Shown here in pieces: positions 36,281 through 43,076 of a stretch of 64,000 nucleotides of DNA; the first letter of the stretch is position 1; every line of letters starts with the position of its first letter. The stretch is from CAWDLX01 sp046728155. Its GTDB lineage: Bacteria; Actinomycetota; Actinomycetes; Mycobacteriales; Micromonosporaceae. The notes under the pieces are model-generated. The model had not been told where the DNA came from and searched no databases. It saw only the letters and a program-made list of their open reading frames with translations. A program made the translations under genes and the position numbers. The stretch is from the NCBI GenBank assembly GCA_046728155.1, contig JBKPDY010000020.1:1-64000 (forward strand), read 5' to 3'.

Positions 36281-39200
36281 ATGGCGAGCGAATTCCCGCG
36301 CGTCAAGCGGGTCCTGGTCGAGGTGCGGCGGTCGCCGATGCGGATCCGCGGCCGCGCTGGCCTGCTGGCCGTGTTGCTGGCCTTTCTTACTCCATTCATC
36401 GGGCCTCTGGAGCGAGCCTTTGCCGACGAGTTGACCGTGTCACAGGACGTGCTCCGCACCGGGTGGGACGCCCAGGAACCAACGCTTTCTGCCGCCGGCA
36501 TCCGGAGCAGTTCGTTCGGTCAACTGTTCACCACGAAGGTGACGGGACAGGTGTACGCCCAGCCGCTCGTCATCGGCGGCACCGTCATCGTCAGTACCGA
36601 AGACGACTGGGTGTACGGGCTCGACGCTGTCACCGGCGCCGTGAAATGGTCGAGGAACCTCGGTCCAACCTGGCCGAGCAGCACCATCGGCTGCGCCGAC
36701 CTGGCTCCCAATATCGGTAATACGTCGACCGGCGTCTATGATCCCTTGGCCGGCCTCGTCTACCTCACCACGAAGGTCAACAACGGCCCGGACGCGTTGA
36801 GCCCGAACTGGTACCTCCATGCCCTGACTGCGACGACCGGCGCCGAGGCATCCGGCTGGCCGGTGAGGATCACCGGCACACCGAGCAACGACCCGGTCCA
36901 TCCGTTCAACGGCAAGGACGTGAACCAGCGACCCGGCCTCCTGCTGATGAACGGCGTCGTGTACATGGCATTCGGTTCGCAGTGTGACTACGGCACATAC
37001 GTCGGCATGGTCGCGGGGGTCAATACCTCGACCCGGGCCATCAGCATGTGGTCGGATGAGTCCGGTACGACGAGCTCGAAAGCCGGAATCTGGCAGAGCG
37101 GCGGCGGAATCGTCTCGGACGGACCCGGCCGTATGTTCGTGTCCACCGGAAATGGAGTCACCGCGCCGGACGGCCCCGGCACGAGTCCGCCATCACACCT
37201 CTCCCAGTCCGTGGTCCGGTTAGGGGTGAACGCCAGCGGTGTCATCTCCGCCCAGGACTTCTTCAGCCCGGCCAACGCCGCCGTTCTCGACCGCAACGAC
37301 GAGGACCTCGGTTCGGGCGGGCCGGTGGCGCTGCCCTCTCAGTACTTCGGCACGCCGTCCGTCCCGCATCTCATGGTCGTGATCGGAAAGGAAGGCCGGC
37401 TGTTCCTGCTCAACCGGGACCACCTGGGAGGCAAGGCACAGGGTTCGGGAGGAACCGACGACGTGGTGCAGGCGCTGGGGCCGTACCGCGGCGTGTGGGG
37501 CCACCCGGCGGTCTATGGAGGCGAGGGTGGCTACATCTACGTGGTCCAGACCAACGGGGCGATGCTGGCCTTCAAGTCCGGCACGGACGGGCAGGGAAGG
37601 CCGGCCCTGAGCCTCGCCGGGCACACCACGGAGACCTTCGGCTTCACGTCGGGATCGCCGGCCGTGACGTCCAACGGACTTACTGCCGGATCCGCGGTGG
37701 TCTGGGTCGTCAACGTGGACGGTCCGACCGGTACCAACGGCCGGCTGTGCGCCTACAACGCGGTTCCGACGAATGGGCATATCGCCCTGCTGCGCTGCTT
37801 CCCCATCGGTACCGGTGTCAAGTTCAGCACCCCGGCGACCTCCAGCGGCCGCGTCTACGTGGGCACCCGGGACGGCTTCGTGTTCGGTTTCGGCCAGCCG
37901 GCGTCCTCGGCTCTCAACGCCCCGCAGACGAACTTCGGAAACGTCAATGTCGGCTCGACCAAACACGCGTCCGTGATGGCGACCGCCAGCCGCACCGTGA
38001 CCGTCAACTCGGTCAGCACCGCCGCCCCGTTCGCCGCCACTGCGCTGGCGGCGCCCGTGACGCTGGCCGCCGGCCAGACGATAAAGGTCGATGTCGCGTT
38101 CACCCCTAACGTGCCGGGCTCCGCAACCGGGGCACTCCAGTTCGCGCTCGTCGACCAAGGATCGCCGGCCGGATACGGCGCCGCTCTGCAGGGCATGGGC
38201 ATCAAGCCAGGCTTCACGGCCTCGCCCGCGCAACTCGACTTCGGCCAGGTGCCGGTCGGGGCGAACAAGGCGTTGACGGCGACCTTCACCAACTTCGGTA
38301 CGGCGGACGAAACGGTCACGTCGGTAACCGGGCCCAGCCAGCCGTTCACCATGGCGGGGGCGCCGGCGGACGGCGCCGTCATTTCCCCGGGCCAGTCGAT
38401 CGCAGTGTCCATCACGTATACACCGACCGCGGTCGCCCACAATACGTCGTCGGTGACGATCACCGGTCCCCACGGCTCAGCCGCGGTCTCGCTCGGGGGG
38501 AGCGGTGTAACCGGAAATGCGCAACTGACGATATCGCCGGCCGCGATGGACTTCGGCAGTGTGTCGGTCGGAAAGTCGGTCTCGCAGACGCTGACGGTCA
38601 GCAACACCGGCAACCTCGACGTCACGATCACCAAGGCCGCACCGCCGGCACTGCCATTCGTGGTTGCGACTCCGCTGCCCGAAGGGCAGGTGCTGGTGCC
38701 CGGCGATGTCGTCAAAGTCATCGTGACCTTCGCACCGACCGCCGTCGGGTCATTCAGCAACGCGTACACCATCAGCTCCGACGACGGTCGTGGCGAGCAC
38801 GTCGTCCCGGTCACCGGTGTGGGCACCAGCCCGGCCGCCGGCGTTCCGCTGCCATCCGTTGTCGGCGGCGGGTGGGTGCTCAACGGCTCGGCCGCGGTGT
38901 CCGGAACGACCCTGATACTCACAACGCCCAGCCCGAATCAGGTCGGTTCGGCAGTGCTGGCCAACCCGGTGCCCAGCGCCGGGCTCGACGTCTCCTTCAC
39001 CGCGCAGATCAGCGGAGGTACGGGCGCGGACGGACTGACGTTCGCGCTCCTCGACGCAACCCGCAACACGCCGAAGACCATCGGCATCGGTGGCGGAGGT
39101 CTGGGCTTCCTCGGCCTGGCCGGTGTCGCCGTAACCATCGATACGTATAAGGGCGGAAATGATCCCTCGGCCAACTTCATCGGGCTGACAACTGGCGGCA

Positions 39201-40624
39201 TCAACGGAGCGCTCACATACGTGAGCACGGCGACGGCGATTCCGCCGCTTCGCGCCGGCACCCATTCGGTGCACATCACCGTGACGAGCGGACGCGTCAC
39301 CGTATCGCTCGATGGGAGCCAGGTTCTCGCCGCCAACGTGACAGTGCCCGCGAGCGTTCTGCCGGCCTTCACCGGGGCGACGGGCGGATTGACCGACAAG
39401 CACGCCGCGAGCGATGTCGTCATCAGATCGGGGTCAACGCTGTTGCCAGCTCCGGGTACCGGCTGGCGCTTCAACGGCGCCGCCACAGCTTCCGCGGGCG
39501 AGGCCGTGCTCACCCCGGCGCAGGTGAGCCTGGCCGGGTCCGTCTTGTACTCCGATCCGGTGCCCACCAACGGCTTGACCGCGTCCTTCGCCCTCACGAC
39601 CAACGGCGGAACCGGAGCCGACGGCACGACGTTCGCGCTTCTGGACGCGGCCAAGCAGAGCGCGACCAGCCTTGGTCCGGTCGGCGCGGGTCTCGGCTTC
39701 GCCGGCCTGGCCGGAGTCGCGGTGGCATTCGTCACGTATCCGCAGAACGGCATTGACTCTCATAACTTCGTGGCGATATTGACCAGCACCGCTGGCGGAC
39801 CGGCCACAGTCGTTTCGTCGACCACGAACGTGCCCAATCTACGAACGGCCCCACGGCAGGTGACCCTCGGAGTATCGGGGACAACGCTGACCGTGTCAGT
39901 CGACAGCAAGCGGGTGCTGACCGCGACGGTGCCGTCAGTGCCCAAATCGGCGATCGTCGGCTTCACGGCATCGACCGGTGCGAGCACGGATGTGCACCGG
40001 ATCGGCAACGCCCAGGTCCTGGCGGGCCTGACGTTCGTGCCGCCGCCACCGGCGACGGGCTGGACATTCAACGGCGTGGCCACCACCCTCAATGGCACAC
40101 TGCGGCTGACGCAGGCAATCACCGACCAGATCGGTTCGGCATTCTATGCAACAGCCATACCTACGGCCCGGCTGCACGCCAGCTTCGACATCCGGATAGG
40201 TGGCGGAACCGGTGCTGACGGAATGACATTCGTGCTCCTGGACGCGTCAAGGGCCGGCCCGACATCGATCGGCGGCGGTGGCGGCGGACTCGGATTCTCC
40301 GGGCTGCCTGGCGTTGCGGTGACCTTTGTGACGTACAAACATGCTGGCGAGCCATCGAACAACTTCGTGGGTATCAGCACGGGGGGATCCGGCCGAGCCC
40401 TCACCTACGTCGCCACATCCACGGCGGTACCGGCGCTGCGCACCGGCTCACACCACGTCGACATCGCGGTCGGGGCCGGCGGGCACCTTGTGATCACAGT
40501 GGACGGTCAGCAGATCCTCGACGCGTTCGTCGCGATCCCGACGAAGGCGCTCGTTGGGTTCACCGCGGCCACCGGAGCCCTGACCGACGACCACTCCGCG
40601 AGCGCCATCACCATCGGTTACTGA
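36281..40624 (+). CDS. Secreted propeller/HYDIN/L-type-lectin protein
   Basis: This is a 1447-residue exported protein. The signal region (about 26-48) ends in RAFADE. Residues about 50-540 form a PQQ-like beta-propeller (DDWVYGLDAVTGAVKWSR, LYLTTK-type strands). About 545-850 hold three ASPM/HYDIN-type immunoglobulin-like repeats (FGNVNVGS, LDFGQVPVG, MDFGSVSVGKS). About 860-1447 hold three L-type-lectin-like repeats, each containing GGTGADG-(L/T/M)TF-x-LLDA and GLGF-x-GL-x-GVAV. No cell-wall sorting signal is seen. It probably binds surface glycan. It follows the glycan-synthase operon after 132 nt and may share regulation. Confidence 0.85.
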   Translation: MASEFPRVKRVLVEVRRSPMRIRGRAGLLAVLLAFLTPFIGPLERAFADELTVSQDVLRTGWDAQEPTLSAAGIRSSSFGQLFTTKVTGQVYAQPLVIGGTVIVSTEDDWVYGLDAVTGAVKWSRNLGPTWPSSTIGCADLAPNIGNTSTGVYDPLAGLVYLTTKVNNGPDALSPNWYLHALTATTGAEASGWPVRITGTPSNDPVHPFNGKDVNQRPGLLLMNGVVYMAFGSQCDYGTYVGMVAGVNTSTRAISMWSDESGTTSSKAGIWQSGGGIVSDGPGRMFVSTGNGVTAPDGPGTSPPSHLSQSVVRLGVNASGVISAQDFFSPANAAVLDRNDEDLGSGGPVALPSQYFGTPSVPHLMVVIGKEGRLFLLNRDHLGGKAQGSGGTDDVVQALGPYRGVWGHPAVYGGEGGYIYVVQTNGAMLAFKSGTDGQGRPALSLAGHTTETFGFTSGSPAVTSNGLTAGSAVVWVVNVDGPTGTNGRLCAYNAVPTNGHIALLRCFPIGTGVKFSTPATSSGRVYVGTRDGFVFGFGQPASSALNAPQTNFGNVNVGSTKHASVMATASRTVTVNSVSTAAPFAATALAAPVTLAAGQTIKVDVAFTPNVPGSATGALQFALVDQGSPAGYGAALQGMGIKPGFTASPAQLDFGQVPVGANKALTATFTNFGTADETVTSVTGPSQPFTMAGAPADGAVISPGQSIAVSITYTPTAVAHNTSSVTITGPHGSAAVSLGGSGVTGNAQLTISPAAMDFGSVSVGKSVSQTLTVSNTGNLDVTITKAAPPALPFVVATPLPEGQVLVPGDVVKVIVTFAPTAVGSFSNAYTISSDDGRGEHVVPVTGVGTSPAAGVPLPSVVGGGWVLNGSAAVSGTTLILTTPSPNQVGSAVLANPVPSAGLDVSFTAQISGGTGADGLTFALLDATRNTPKTIGIGGGGLGFLGLAGVAVTIDTYKGGNDPSANFIGLTTGGINGALTYVSTATAIPPLRAGTHSVHITVTSGRVTVSLDGSQVLAANVTVPASVLPAFTGATGGLTDKHAASDVVIRSGSTLLPAPGTGWRFNGAATASAGEAVLTPAQVSLAGSVLYSDPVPTNGLTASFALTTNGGTGADGTTFALLDAAKQSATSLGPVGAGLGFAGLAGVAVAFVTYPQNGIDSHNFVAILTSTAGGPATVVSSTTNVPNLRTAPRQVTLGVSGTTLTVSVDSKRVLTATVPSVPKSAIVGFTASTGASTDVHRIGNAQVLAGLTFVPPPPATGWTFNGVATTLNGTLRLTQAITDQIGSAFYATAIPTARLHASFDIRIGGGTGADGMTFVLLDASRAGPTSIGGGGGGLGFSGLPGVAVTFVTYKHAGEPSNNFVGISTGGSGRALTYVATSTAVPALRTGSHHVDIAVGAGGHLVITVDGQQILDAFVAIPTKALVGFTAATGALTDDHSASAITIGY

Positions 40625-40827
40625 CGCGGGCCGGAGCCGCCCGGCGGTCGTGCGGGGTTTGTCGGCATCGCCACCCGCCGCCATGGACGTTTGGCGGATG
40701 TGCCAGTCCGACCGACTCCTGGCGCCGACCCGGACGGAGGTTGTGAAGCCGCCGGATCCAGACGTCGAATGATGACCTGCCTATCGACCCCGCCGAAAGG
40801 GCATCATGGACGAGCTCATCACGAGGC

Positions 40828-40959
40828 TCAAGCCGAGCCGACCAGTGCCGCGAGGCTGGCCCCGGCGAAGAGTCCGAGAACGCGTCGTCGACGCAGCATC
40901 GTCGACAGGTCGAAGTGCAGTCCGCGGTCGAAGGTATCGGTGTGATCGTGGTCGGACAC
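40828..40959 (-). pseudogene. Truncated N-terminus of secreted intradiol dioxygenase
   Basis: A 43-codon frame starts at GTG 40959 after a strong CAGGAGGCC site and reads VSDHDHTDTFDRGLHFDLST followed by a twin-Arg-type helix (MLRRRRVLGLFAGASLAALV), then GSA and stop. This N-terminus matches Tat-exported intradiol ring-cleavage dioxygenase-like proteins of actinobacteria, which normally continue with more than 200 residues. Nothing similar follows downstream in any frame. It is either a gene truncated at the signal peptide or a short exported peptide. I favour truncation. Confidence 0.5.
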
Positions 40960-41089
40960 GATGGCCTCCTGATGGTGCAACGGCTGGACGACCACGAGTG
41001 TCACGACCGAATCTGTCCGGAATCCATGAGGCGGCTGTGCGTATACCACGGGCGGGCTGATGAGGCTCCACAGTGGACAGCCAGCAAAG

Positions 41090-41161
41090 AGGCCCCGACC
41101 GGGATTCGAACCGGGTCATCTGGTTTTGCCGGCCAGCACCTCACCGCCCGGTCAAAGGACC
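41090..41161 (-). tRNA. Degenerate tRNA-like, possibly Cys (GCA)
   Basis: The T arm (CCCGG-TTCGAAT-CCCGG) has a central mismatch and the acceptor GGTCCTT/CGGGGCC needs two wobbles and one mismatch. The anticodon arm CTGGC-CGGCAAA-ACCAG would give GCA, but position 33 is G, not U. The D arm (ACC...GGT) pairs. Last gene of the array; probably not functional as drawn. Confidence 0.4.
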
Positions 41162-41164
41162 ATG

Positions 41165-41237
41165 CGCCCCCGACTGGGATCGAACCAGCGACCGCCGGGC
41201 TCGGAACCCGGTGCTCTCTCCGCTGAGCTACGAGGGC
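41165..41237 (-). tRNA. tRNA-Arg (anticodon CCG)
   Basis: Good cloverleaf of 73 nt: acceptor GCCCTCG/CGGGGGC, D arm AGCTC...GAGC, anticodon arm CCGGG-TTCCGAG-CCCGG giving CCG (reads CGG), T arm GCTGG-TTCGATC-CCAGT with a terminal wobble. Discriminator G. No encoded CCA. Confidence 0.9.
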
Positions 41238-41242
41238 AAGGT

Positions 41243-41316
41243 GTAGGTGGCAGGAGTCGAACCCACCGCGTCCTGCGTATAAGGCAGGCCCCACCAACCA
41301 GGTGGGCTCCGGCGCG
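41243..41316 (-). tRNA. tRNA-Ile-like (anticodon TAT)
   Basis: The anticodon arm CCTGC-CTTATAC-GCAGG is perfect and gives TAT, which would read AUA directly; bacteria normally use a lysidine-modified CAT tRNA for this codon. D and T arms are acceptable, but the acceptor strands (about GCGCCGG with CACCTAC) do not pair. The structure is therefore defective or unusual. Confidence 0.5.
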
Positions 41317-41322
41317 GACGAG

Positions 41323-41393
41323 CTGGCATGGGCAGACTCGAACTGCCATGACCTCCTTAACAGGGAGGCGTCCTGCCGTTGAACGACACGCCA
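41323..41393 (-). tRNA. tRNA-Asn (anticodon GTT)
   Basis: Acceptor TGGCGTG/CATGCCA, anticodon arm CCTCC-CTGTTAA-GGAGG with GTT, T arm GGCAG-TTCGAGT-CTGCC. 71 nt, discriminator G. Confidence 0.9.
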
Positions 41394-41420
41394 TCTGGCT
41401 GGGTGTGCTTACATCCGCAG

Positions 41421-41495
41421 TACGCCGTGTAGGACTTGAACCTACGCCACGCAAGGCTTAAGAGGCCCCGGCTCTACCTGCTGAGCTAACGGCGC
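41421..41495 (-). tRNA. tRNA-Lys (anticodon CTT)
   Basis: Acceptor GCGCCGT/ACGGCGT with one terminal wobble, D arm AGCTC...GAGC, anticodon loop CTCTTAA with CTT, T arm GTAGG-TTCAAGT-CCTAC. The anticodon stem contains two G-U pairs. Discriminator A. Confidence 0.88.
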
Positions 41496-41501
41496 GTAGA
41501 T

Positions 41502-41580
41502 GAAGGCAAAGGAGTCGAAAGCTCGGGTGTCACCCCGGCCTGGCTTTCAACGCCAGTTGGCCACCGCTGGGCACCGCCTT
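41502..41580 (-). tRNA. tRNA-Ser-like (anticodon TGA), degenerate
   Basis: The anticodon arm CTGGC-GTTGAAA-GCCAG gives TGA (reads UCA) and a variable arm (CCGGGGTGACACCCG) is present as expected for Ser. The acceptor AAGGCGG/TTGCCTT pairs with wobbles, but the T stem next to TTCGACT is badly mismatched and the gene is about 10 nt shorter than a normal tRNA-Ser. Confidence 0.5.
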
Positions 41581-41585
41581 TCCTG

Positions 41586-41657
41586 TACCCCTGAGAGGAA
41601 TCGAACCTCCACGGCCGGCTTCGTAGACCGGTGCTCTGTCCATTGAGCTACAGGGGC
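41586..41657 (-). tRNA. tRNA-Arg (anticodon ACG)
   Basis: Acceptor GCCCCTG/CAGGGGT, D arm AGCTC...GAGC, anticodon arm CCGGT-CTACGAA-GCCGG with ACG (inosine-modified in bacteria), T arm GGAGG-TTCGATT-CCTCT. 72 nt, discriminator A. Confidence 0.92.
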
Positions 41658-41661
41658 ATGG

Positions 41662-41735
41662 TCCCGCCGAGTGGAGTCGAACCACCTGCCTTCGCCTTAT
41701 CAGGGCGACGCCCTTACCACTCGGGCCACGGCGGG
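41662..41735 (-). tRNA. tRNA-Ile (anticodon GAT)
   Basis: Acceptor CCCGCCG/CGGCGGG is perfect, anticodon arm TCGCC-CTGATAA-GGCGA gives GAT, T arm GGTGG-TTCGACT-CCACT. The discriminator A is followed directly by CCA (41659-41661), so the 3' end appears to be encoded. Confidence 0.88.
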
Positions 41736-41740
41736 ACGTG

Positions 41741-41825
41741 CGGAGGGGGAGGGATTCGAACCCGCGCCGGACTGCACCGGTCTGCCTTAGCAAGGCAGCG
41801 CCTTGGACCTCTCAGCCACCCCTCC
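41741..41825 (-). tRNA. tRNA-Ser (anticodon GCT)
   Basis: Class II tRNA of 85 nt: acceptor GGAGGGG/CCCCTCC, anticodon arm CTGCC-TTGCTAA-GGCAG giving GCT, long variable arm (CCGGTGCAGTCCGG), T arm GCGGG-TTCGAAT-CCCTC with one mismatch. Discriminator G as in Ser tRNAs. Confidence 0.9.
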
Positions 41826-41839
41826 ATGACGCTGGTTGG

Positions 41840-41912
41840 CGCCGGCGAAGGGAATCGAACCCTCGCCCTCCCGGTTGACGGCCGGGCGCTCTCACCACTG
41901 AGCTACGTCGGC
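41840..41912 (-). tRNA. tRNA-Asp (anticodon GTC)
   Basis: Anticodon arm CCCGG-CCGTCAA-CCGGG gives GTC, but position 33 is C instead of the near-universal U. Acceptor GCCGACG/CGCCGGC has one A-C mismatch. T arm GAGGG-TTCGATT-CCCTT. Discriminator G followed by an encoded CCA (41837-41839). Confidence 0.8.
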
Positions 41913-41921
41913 ATGGACGCG

Positions 41922-41996
41922 TACCCGACGGGGGATTCGAACCCCCAACCTCCGCGGTCTGAACGCGGCGCCTCTACCTGCTTGGGCTACCCGGGC
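41922..41996 (-). tRNA. Short-variable-loop tRNA with Leu anticodon CAG
   Basis: Anticodon arm CCGCG-TTCAGAC-CGCGG gives CAG (reads CUG). The variable region is only AGGTT, so this is a class I body, whereas bacterial tRNA-Leu carries a long variable arm. T arm GGGGG-TTCGAAT-CCCCC is perfect and acceptor GCCCGGG/GTCGGGT pairs with two wobbles and one mismatch. Which amino acid it would accept is uncertain. Confidence 0.75.
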
Positions 41997-42000
41997 AGGG

Positions 42001-42069
42001 TGGATCGACGGAGAATCGAACTCCGCACGCGAGGCTTGCAAGGCGACGCTGTGCACCAGCACTCAACCC
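42001..42069 (-). tRNA. Degenerate tRNA-like, anticodon TGC or GCA
   Basis: Acceptor GGGTTGA/TCGATCC and T arm CGGAG-TTCGATT-CTCCG pair well. The anticodon stem has two internal mismatches, so the loop can be read as CTTGCAA (TGC, Ala) or TTGCAAG (GCA, Cys). The D arm is shortened (GTGC-TGGT-GCAC) and linker bases 8-9 are missing. Confidence 0.5.
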
Positions 42070-42074
42070 GTGGA

Positions 42075-42140
42075 GCCAGCGACCCGGATCGAAAGCACTC
42101 CTCCGCATACAGCGGCGGCTTATTACCCTCGGTGCGCTGG
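42075..42140 (-). tRNA. Degenerate tRNA-like, possibly Tyr (GTA)
   Basis: An acceptor-like pair CCAGCGC/TCGCTGG encloses a stem with loop CTGTATG (GTA), but the T arm (GTGCT-TTCGATC-CGGGT) is mismatched and the long variable arm of bacterial tRNA-Tyr is absent. Only 66 nt. Weak call. Confidence 0.3.
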
Positions 42141-42171
42141 ACTGGCACGCCGGTGCTTGCCGGCAGGTGAG

Positions 42172-42244
42172 CTGAGGGCGGAGGATTCGAACCTCCACGA
42201 ACGGGTTCAGAGCCCGTCAGGCTGCCGGATTACCTCAGCCCTCA
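42172..42244 (-). tRNA. tRNA-Gln (anticodon CTG)
   Basis: Acceptor TGAGGGC/GCCCTCA is perfect, anticodon arm ACGGG-CTCTGAA-CCCGT gives CTG, T arm GGAGG-TTCGAAT-CCTCC. 73 nt, discriminator G. Confidence 0.92.
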
Positions 42245-42302
42245 ATGCGGTCGGCCGCTGGCCCGGGGAACCCGGATCGCGGCCGGTACGGACCTCGCCG
42301 CG

Positions 42303-42371
42303 CCGAGGATGCAGGACTCGAACCTGCACAAGCGCGTCCAAGCGCGGCGACCTACCTTCAGCCGAACCTCA
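42303..42371 (-). tRNA. tRNA-like, anticodon TGG (Pro) or GGA (Ser)
   Basis: T arm GCAGG-TTCGAGT-CCTGC and acceptor TGAGGTT/ATCCTCG (one mismatch) are recognisable. The anticodon arm is irregular: GCGC-TTGGAC-GCGC leaves a six-base loop, so identity depends on alignment. No long variable arm, which favours Pro. Confidence 0.5.
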
Positions 42372-42395
42372 CCGGCGTTATTGACATTGCCACGG

Positions 42396-42467
42396 AACCG
42401 TCGGCGGGAGTCGAACCCGCTACTCCTGTTTGGAAGACAGGCATGTCACCGTGGACACCCCGACGGC
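42396..42467 (-). tRNA. tRNA-Gly (anticodon TCC)
   Basis: Acceptor GCCGTCG/CGACGGT, anticodon arm CCTGT-CTTCCAA-ACAGG with TCC, T arm GCGGG-TTCGACT-CCCGC. 72 nt, discriminator T. Confidence 0.9.
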
Positions 42468-42472
42468 ATGAG

Positions 42473-42543
42473 TAGCGAGTACGGGAGTCGAACCCGTGCT
42501 TCCAGGTTGAGGGCCTGGTGGCCTACCGCTAGCCGAACCCGCC
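42473..42543 (-). tRNA. tRNA-Glu (anticodon CTC)
   Basis: Acceptor GGCGGGT/ACTCGCT with wobbles, anticodon arm CCAGG-CCCTCAA-CCTGG gives CTC. Position 33 is C rather than U, as in the Asp member. T arm CACGGG-TTCGACT-CCCGTA. Discriminator A. Confidence 0.85.
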
Positions 42544-42578
42544 ATGCACGCCGCCAGCTCCCGCCATAGAACCGTGCG

Positions 42579-42651
42579 TCCGGGACCGGCGAATCGAACG
42601 CCGTCTCTCCTGCTTCCAACGCCGGCGGGTCAGCCAGCTCCCTCGCCCCGG
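42579..42651 (-). tRNA. tRNA-Pro (anticodon TGG)
   Basis: Acceptor CCGGGGC/GTCCCGG, anticodon arm CCGGC-GTTGGAA-GCAGG with one mismatch and anticodon TGG, T arm CGGCG-TTCGATT-CGCCG. 73 nt, discriminator A. Confidence 0.82.
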
Positions 42652-42754
42652 CTCGTGCCCCCACCGGCCGCCGCGCGGCCGCGGCGGCGGGCCAGGTCAT
42701 TTGCTGTCCACTGTGGAGTTCTCAAGATGCAGGCCCCCGGGCACGCCGGGAGCG

Positions 42755-42828
42755 CATGGGCGGTAGGAGTCGAACCCACAACTCGGCGGCTTTGGAGGCC
42801 ACTGCTCTGCCAGTTGAGCTACGCCCAT
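42755..42828 (-). tRNA. tRNA-Trp (anticodon CCA)
   Basis: Acceptor ATGGGCG/CGCCCAT is perfect, D arm AGCTC...GAGC, anticodon arm GTGGC-CTCCAAA-GCCGC gives CCA, T arm GTGGG-TTCGACT-CCTAC. First transcribed member; it lies outside the right copy of the flanking inverted repeat. Confidence 0.92.
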
Positions 42829-42852
42829 GTGTTGTTGTTACTGAGTACGAGA

Positions 42853-42887
42853 GAGCCGCCCTGCCCCGTACCCCGGGTGGGCGGCTC
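42853..42887. terminator. Hairpin, possible factor-assisted terminator
   Basis: GAGCCGCCC at 42853-42861 pairs with GGGCGGCTC at 42879-42887 over a 17-base loop. It lies 190 nt downstream of the metallophosphoesterase stop and just upstream of the tRNA array. No U-tract follows on either strand, as is common in high-GC actinobacteria. Confidence 0.5.
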
Positions 42888-43076
42888 GCGTGCACATGAA
42901 GTGTCCGTTAGTCGCGCCACCTGGTCCGGGTCTGGTCGCCGCCGTAGTTCGGTTGCCCGAACGCGGGCGTGATCGTCCAGCCGCGGAGCACCAGGCTCAC
43001 CGGCTTGCTGACGGACGACCACAACATCATGTATTTAACGGTAAGTCGCACGCGGCGAGAACGCAACGACTTATCG

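Larger units (their letters stand above)
41066..42718. repeat. 16-nt inverted repeat flanking the tRNA array
   Basis: CTCCACAGTGGACAGC at 41066-41081 recurs exactly as its reverse complement at 42703-42718. The pair brackets all but the first-transcribed tRNA gene (Trp) of the array. The inner palindrome CCACWGTGG is found seven more times in the window, so part of the match is a commoner motif, but the extended 16-nt identity is not seen elsewhere. Confidence 0.75.
41090..42828 (-). other. tRNA gene array (about 19 genes)
   Basis: All members lie on the minus strand, with spacers from 2 to about 100 nt. In transcription order they are: Trp, Pro, Glu, Gly, Pro/Ser-like, Gln, Tyr-like, Ala/Cys-like, Leu, Asp, Ser(GCT), Ile(GAT), Arg(ACG), Ser(TGA)-like, Lys, Asn, Ile(TAT)-like, Arg(CCG) and Cys-like. 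No protein gene interrupts them. Thirteen give good cloverleaves by hand, six have defective stems. Dense arrays like this are known from phages and mobile elements and from some actinobacteria. Confidence 0.9.

Noticed and set aside
42245..42300. GC-rich GGCCGCTGGCCCGGGG region inside the array as an additional tRNA
   Set aside because: No T arm or anticodon arm could be folded; it is a spacer with hairpin potential.
41090..42828. Possible CRISPR array because of regular spacing of similar segments
   Set aside because: The recurring units are the TTCGAA-type T arms of tRNA genes, not direct repeats with spacers, and no cas gene is present.
42908..43028. Forty-residue minus-strand frame MMLWSSVSKPVSLVLRGWTI and following
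   Set aside because: It has a plausible amino acid composition, but no ribosome-binding site, no known family and no conserved partner. Could be a remnant of a larger gene; not supported enough to list.
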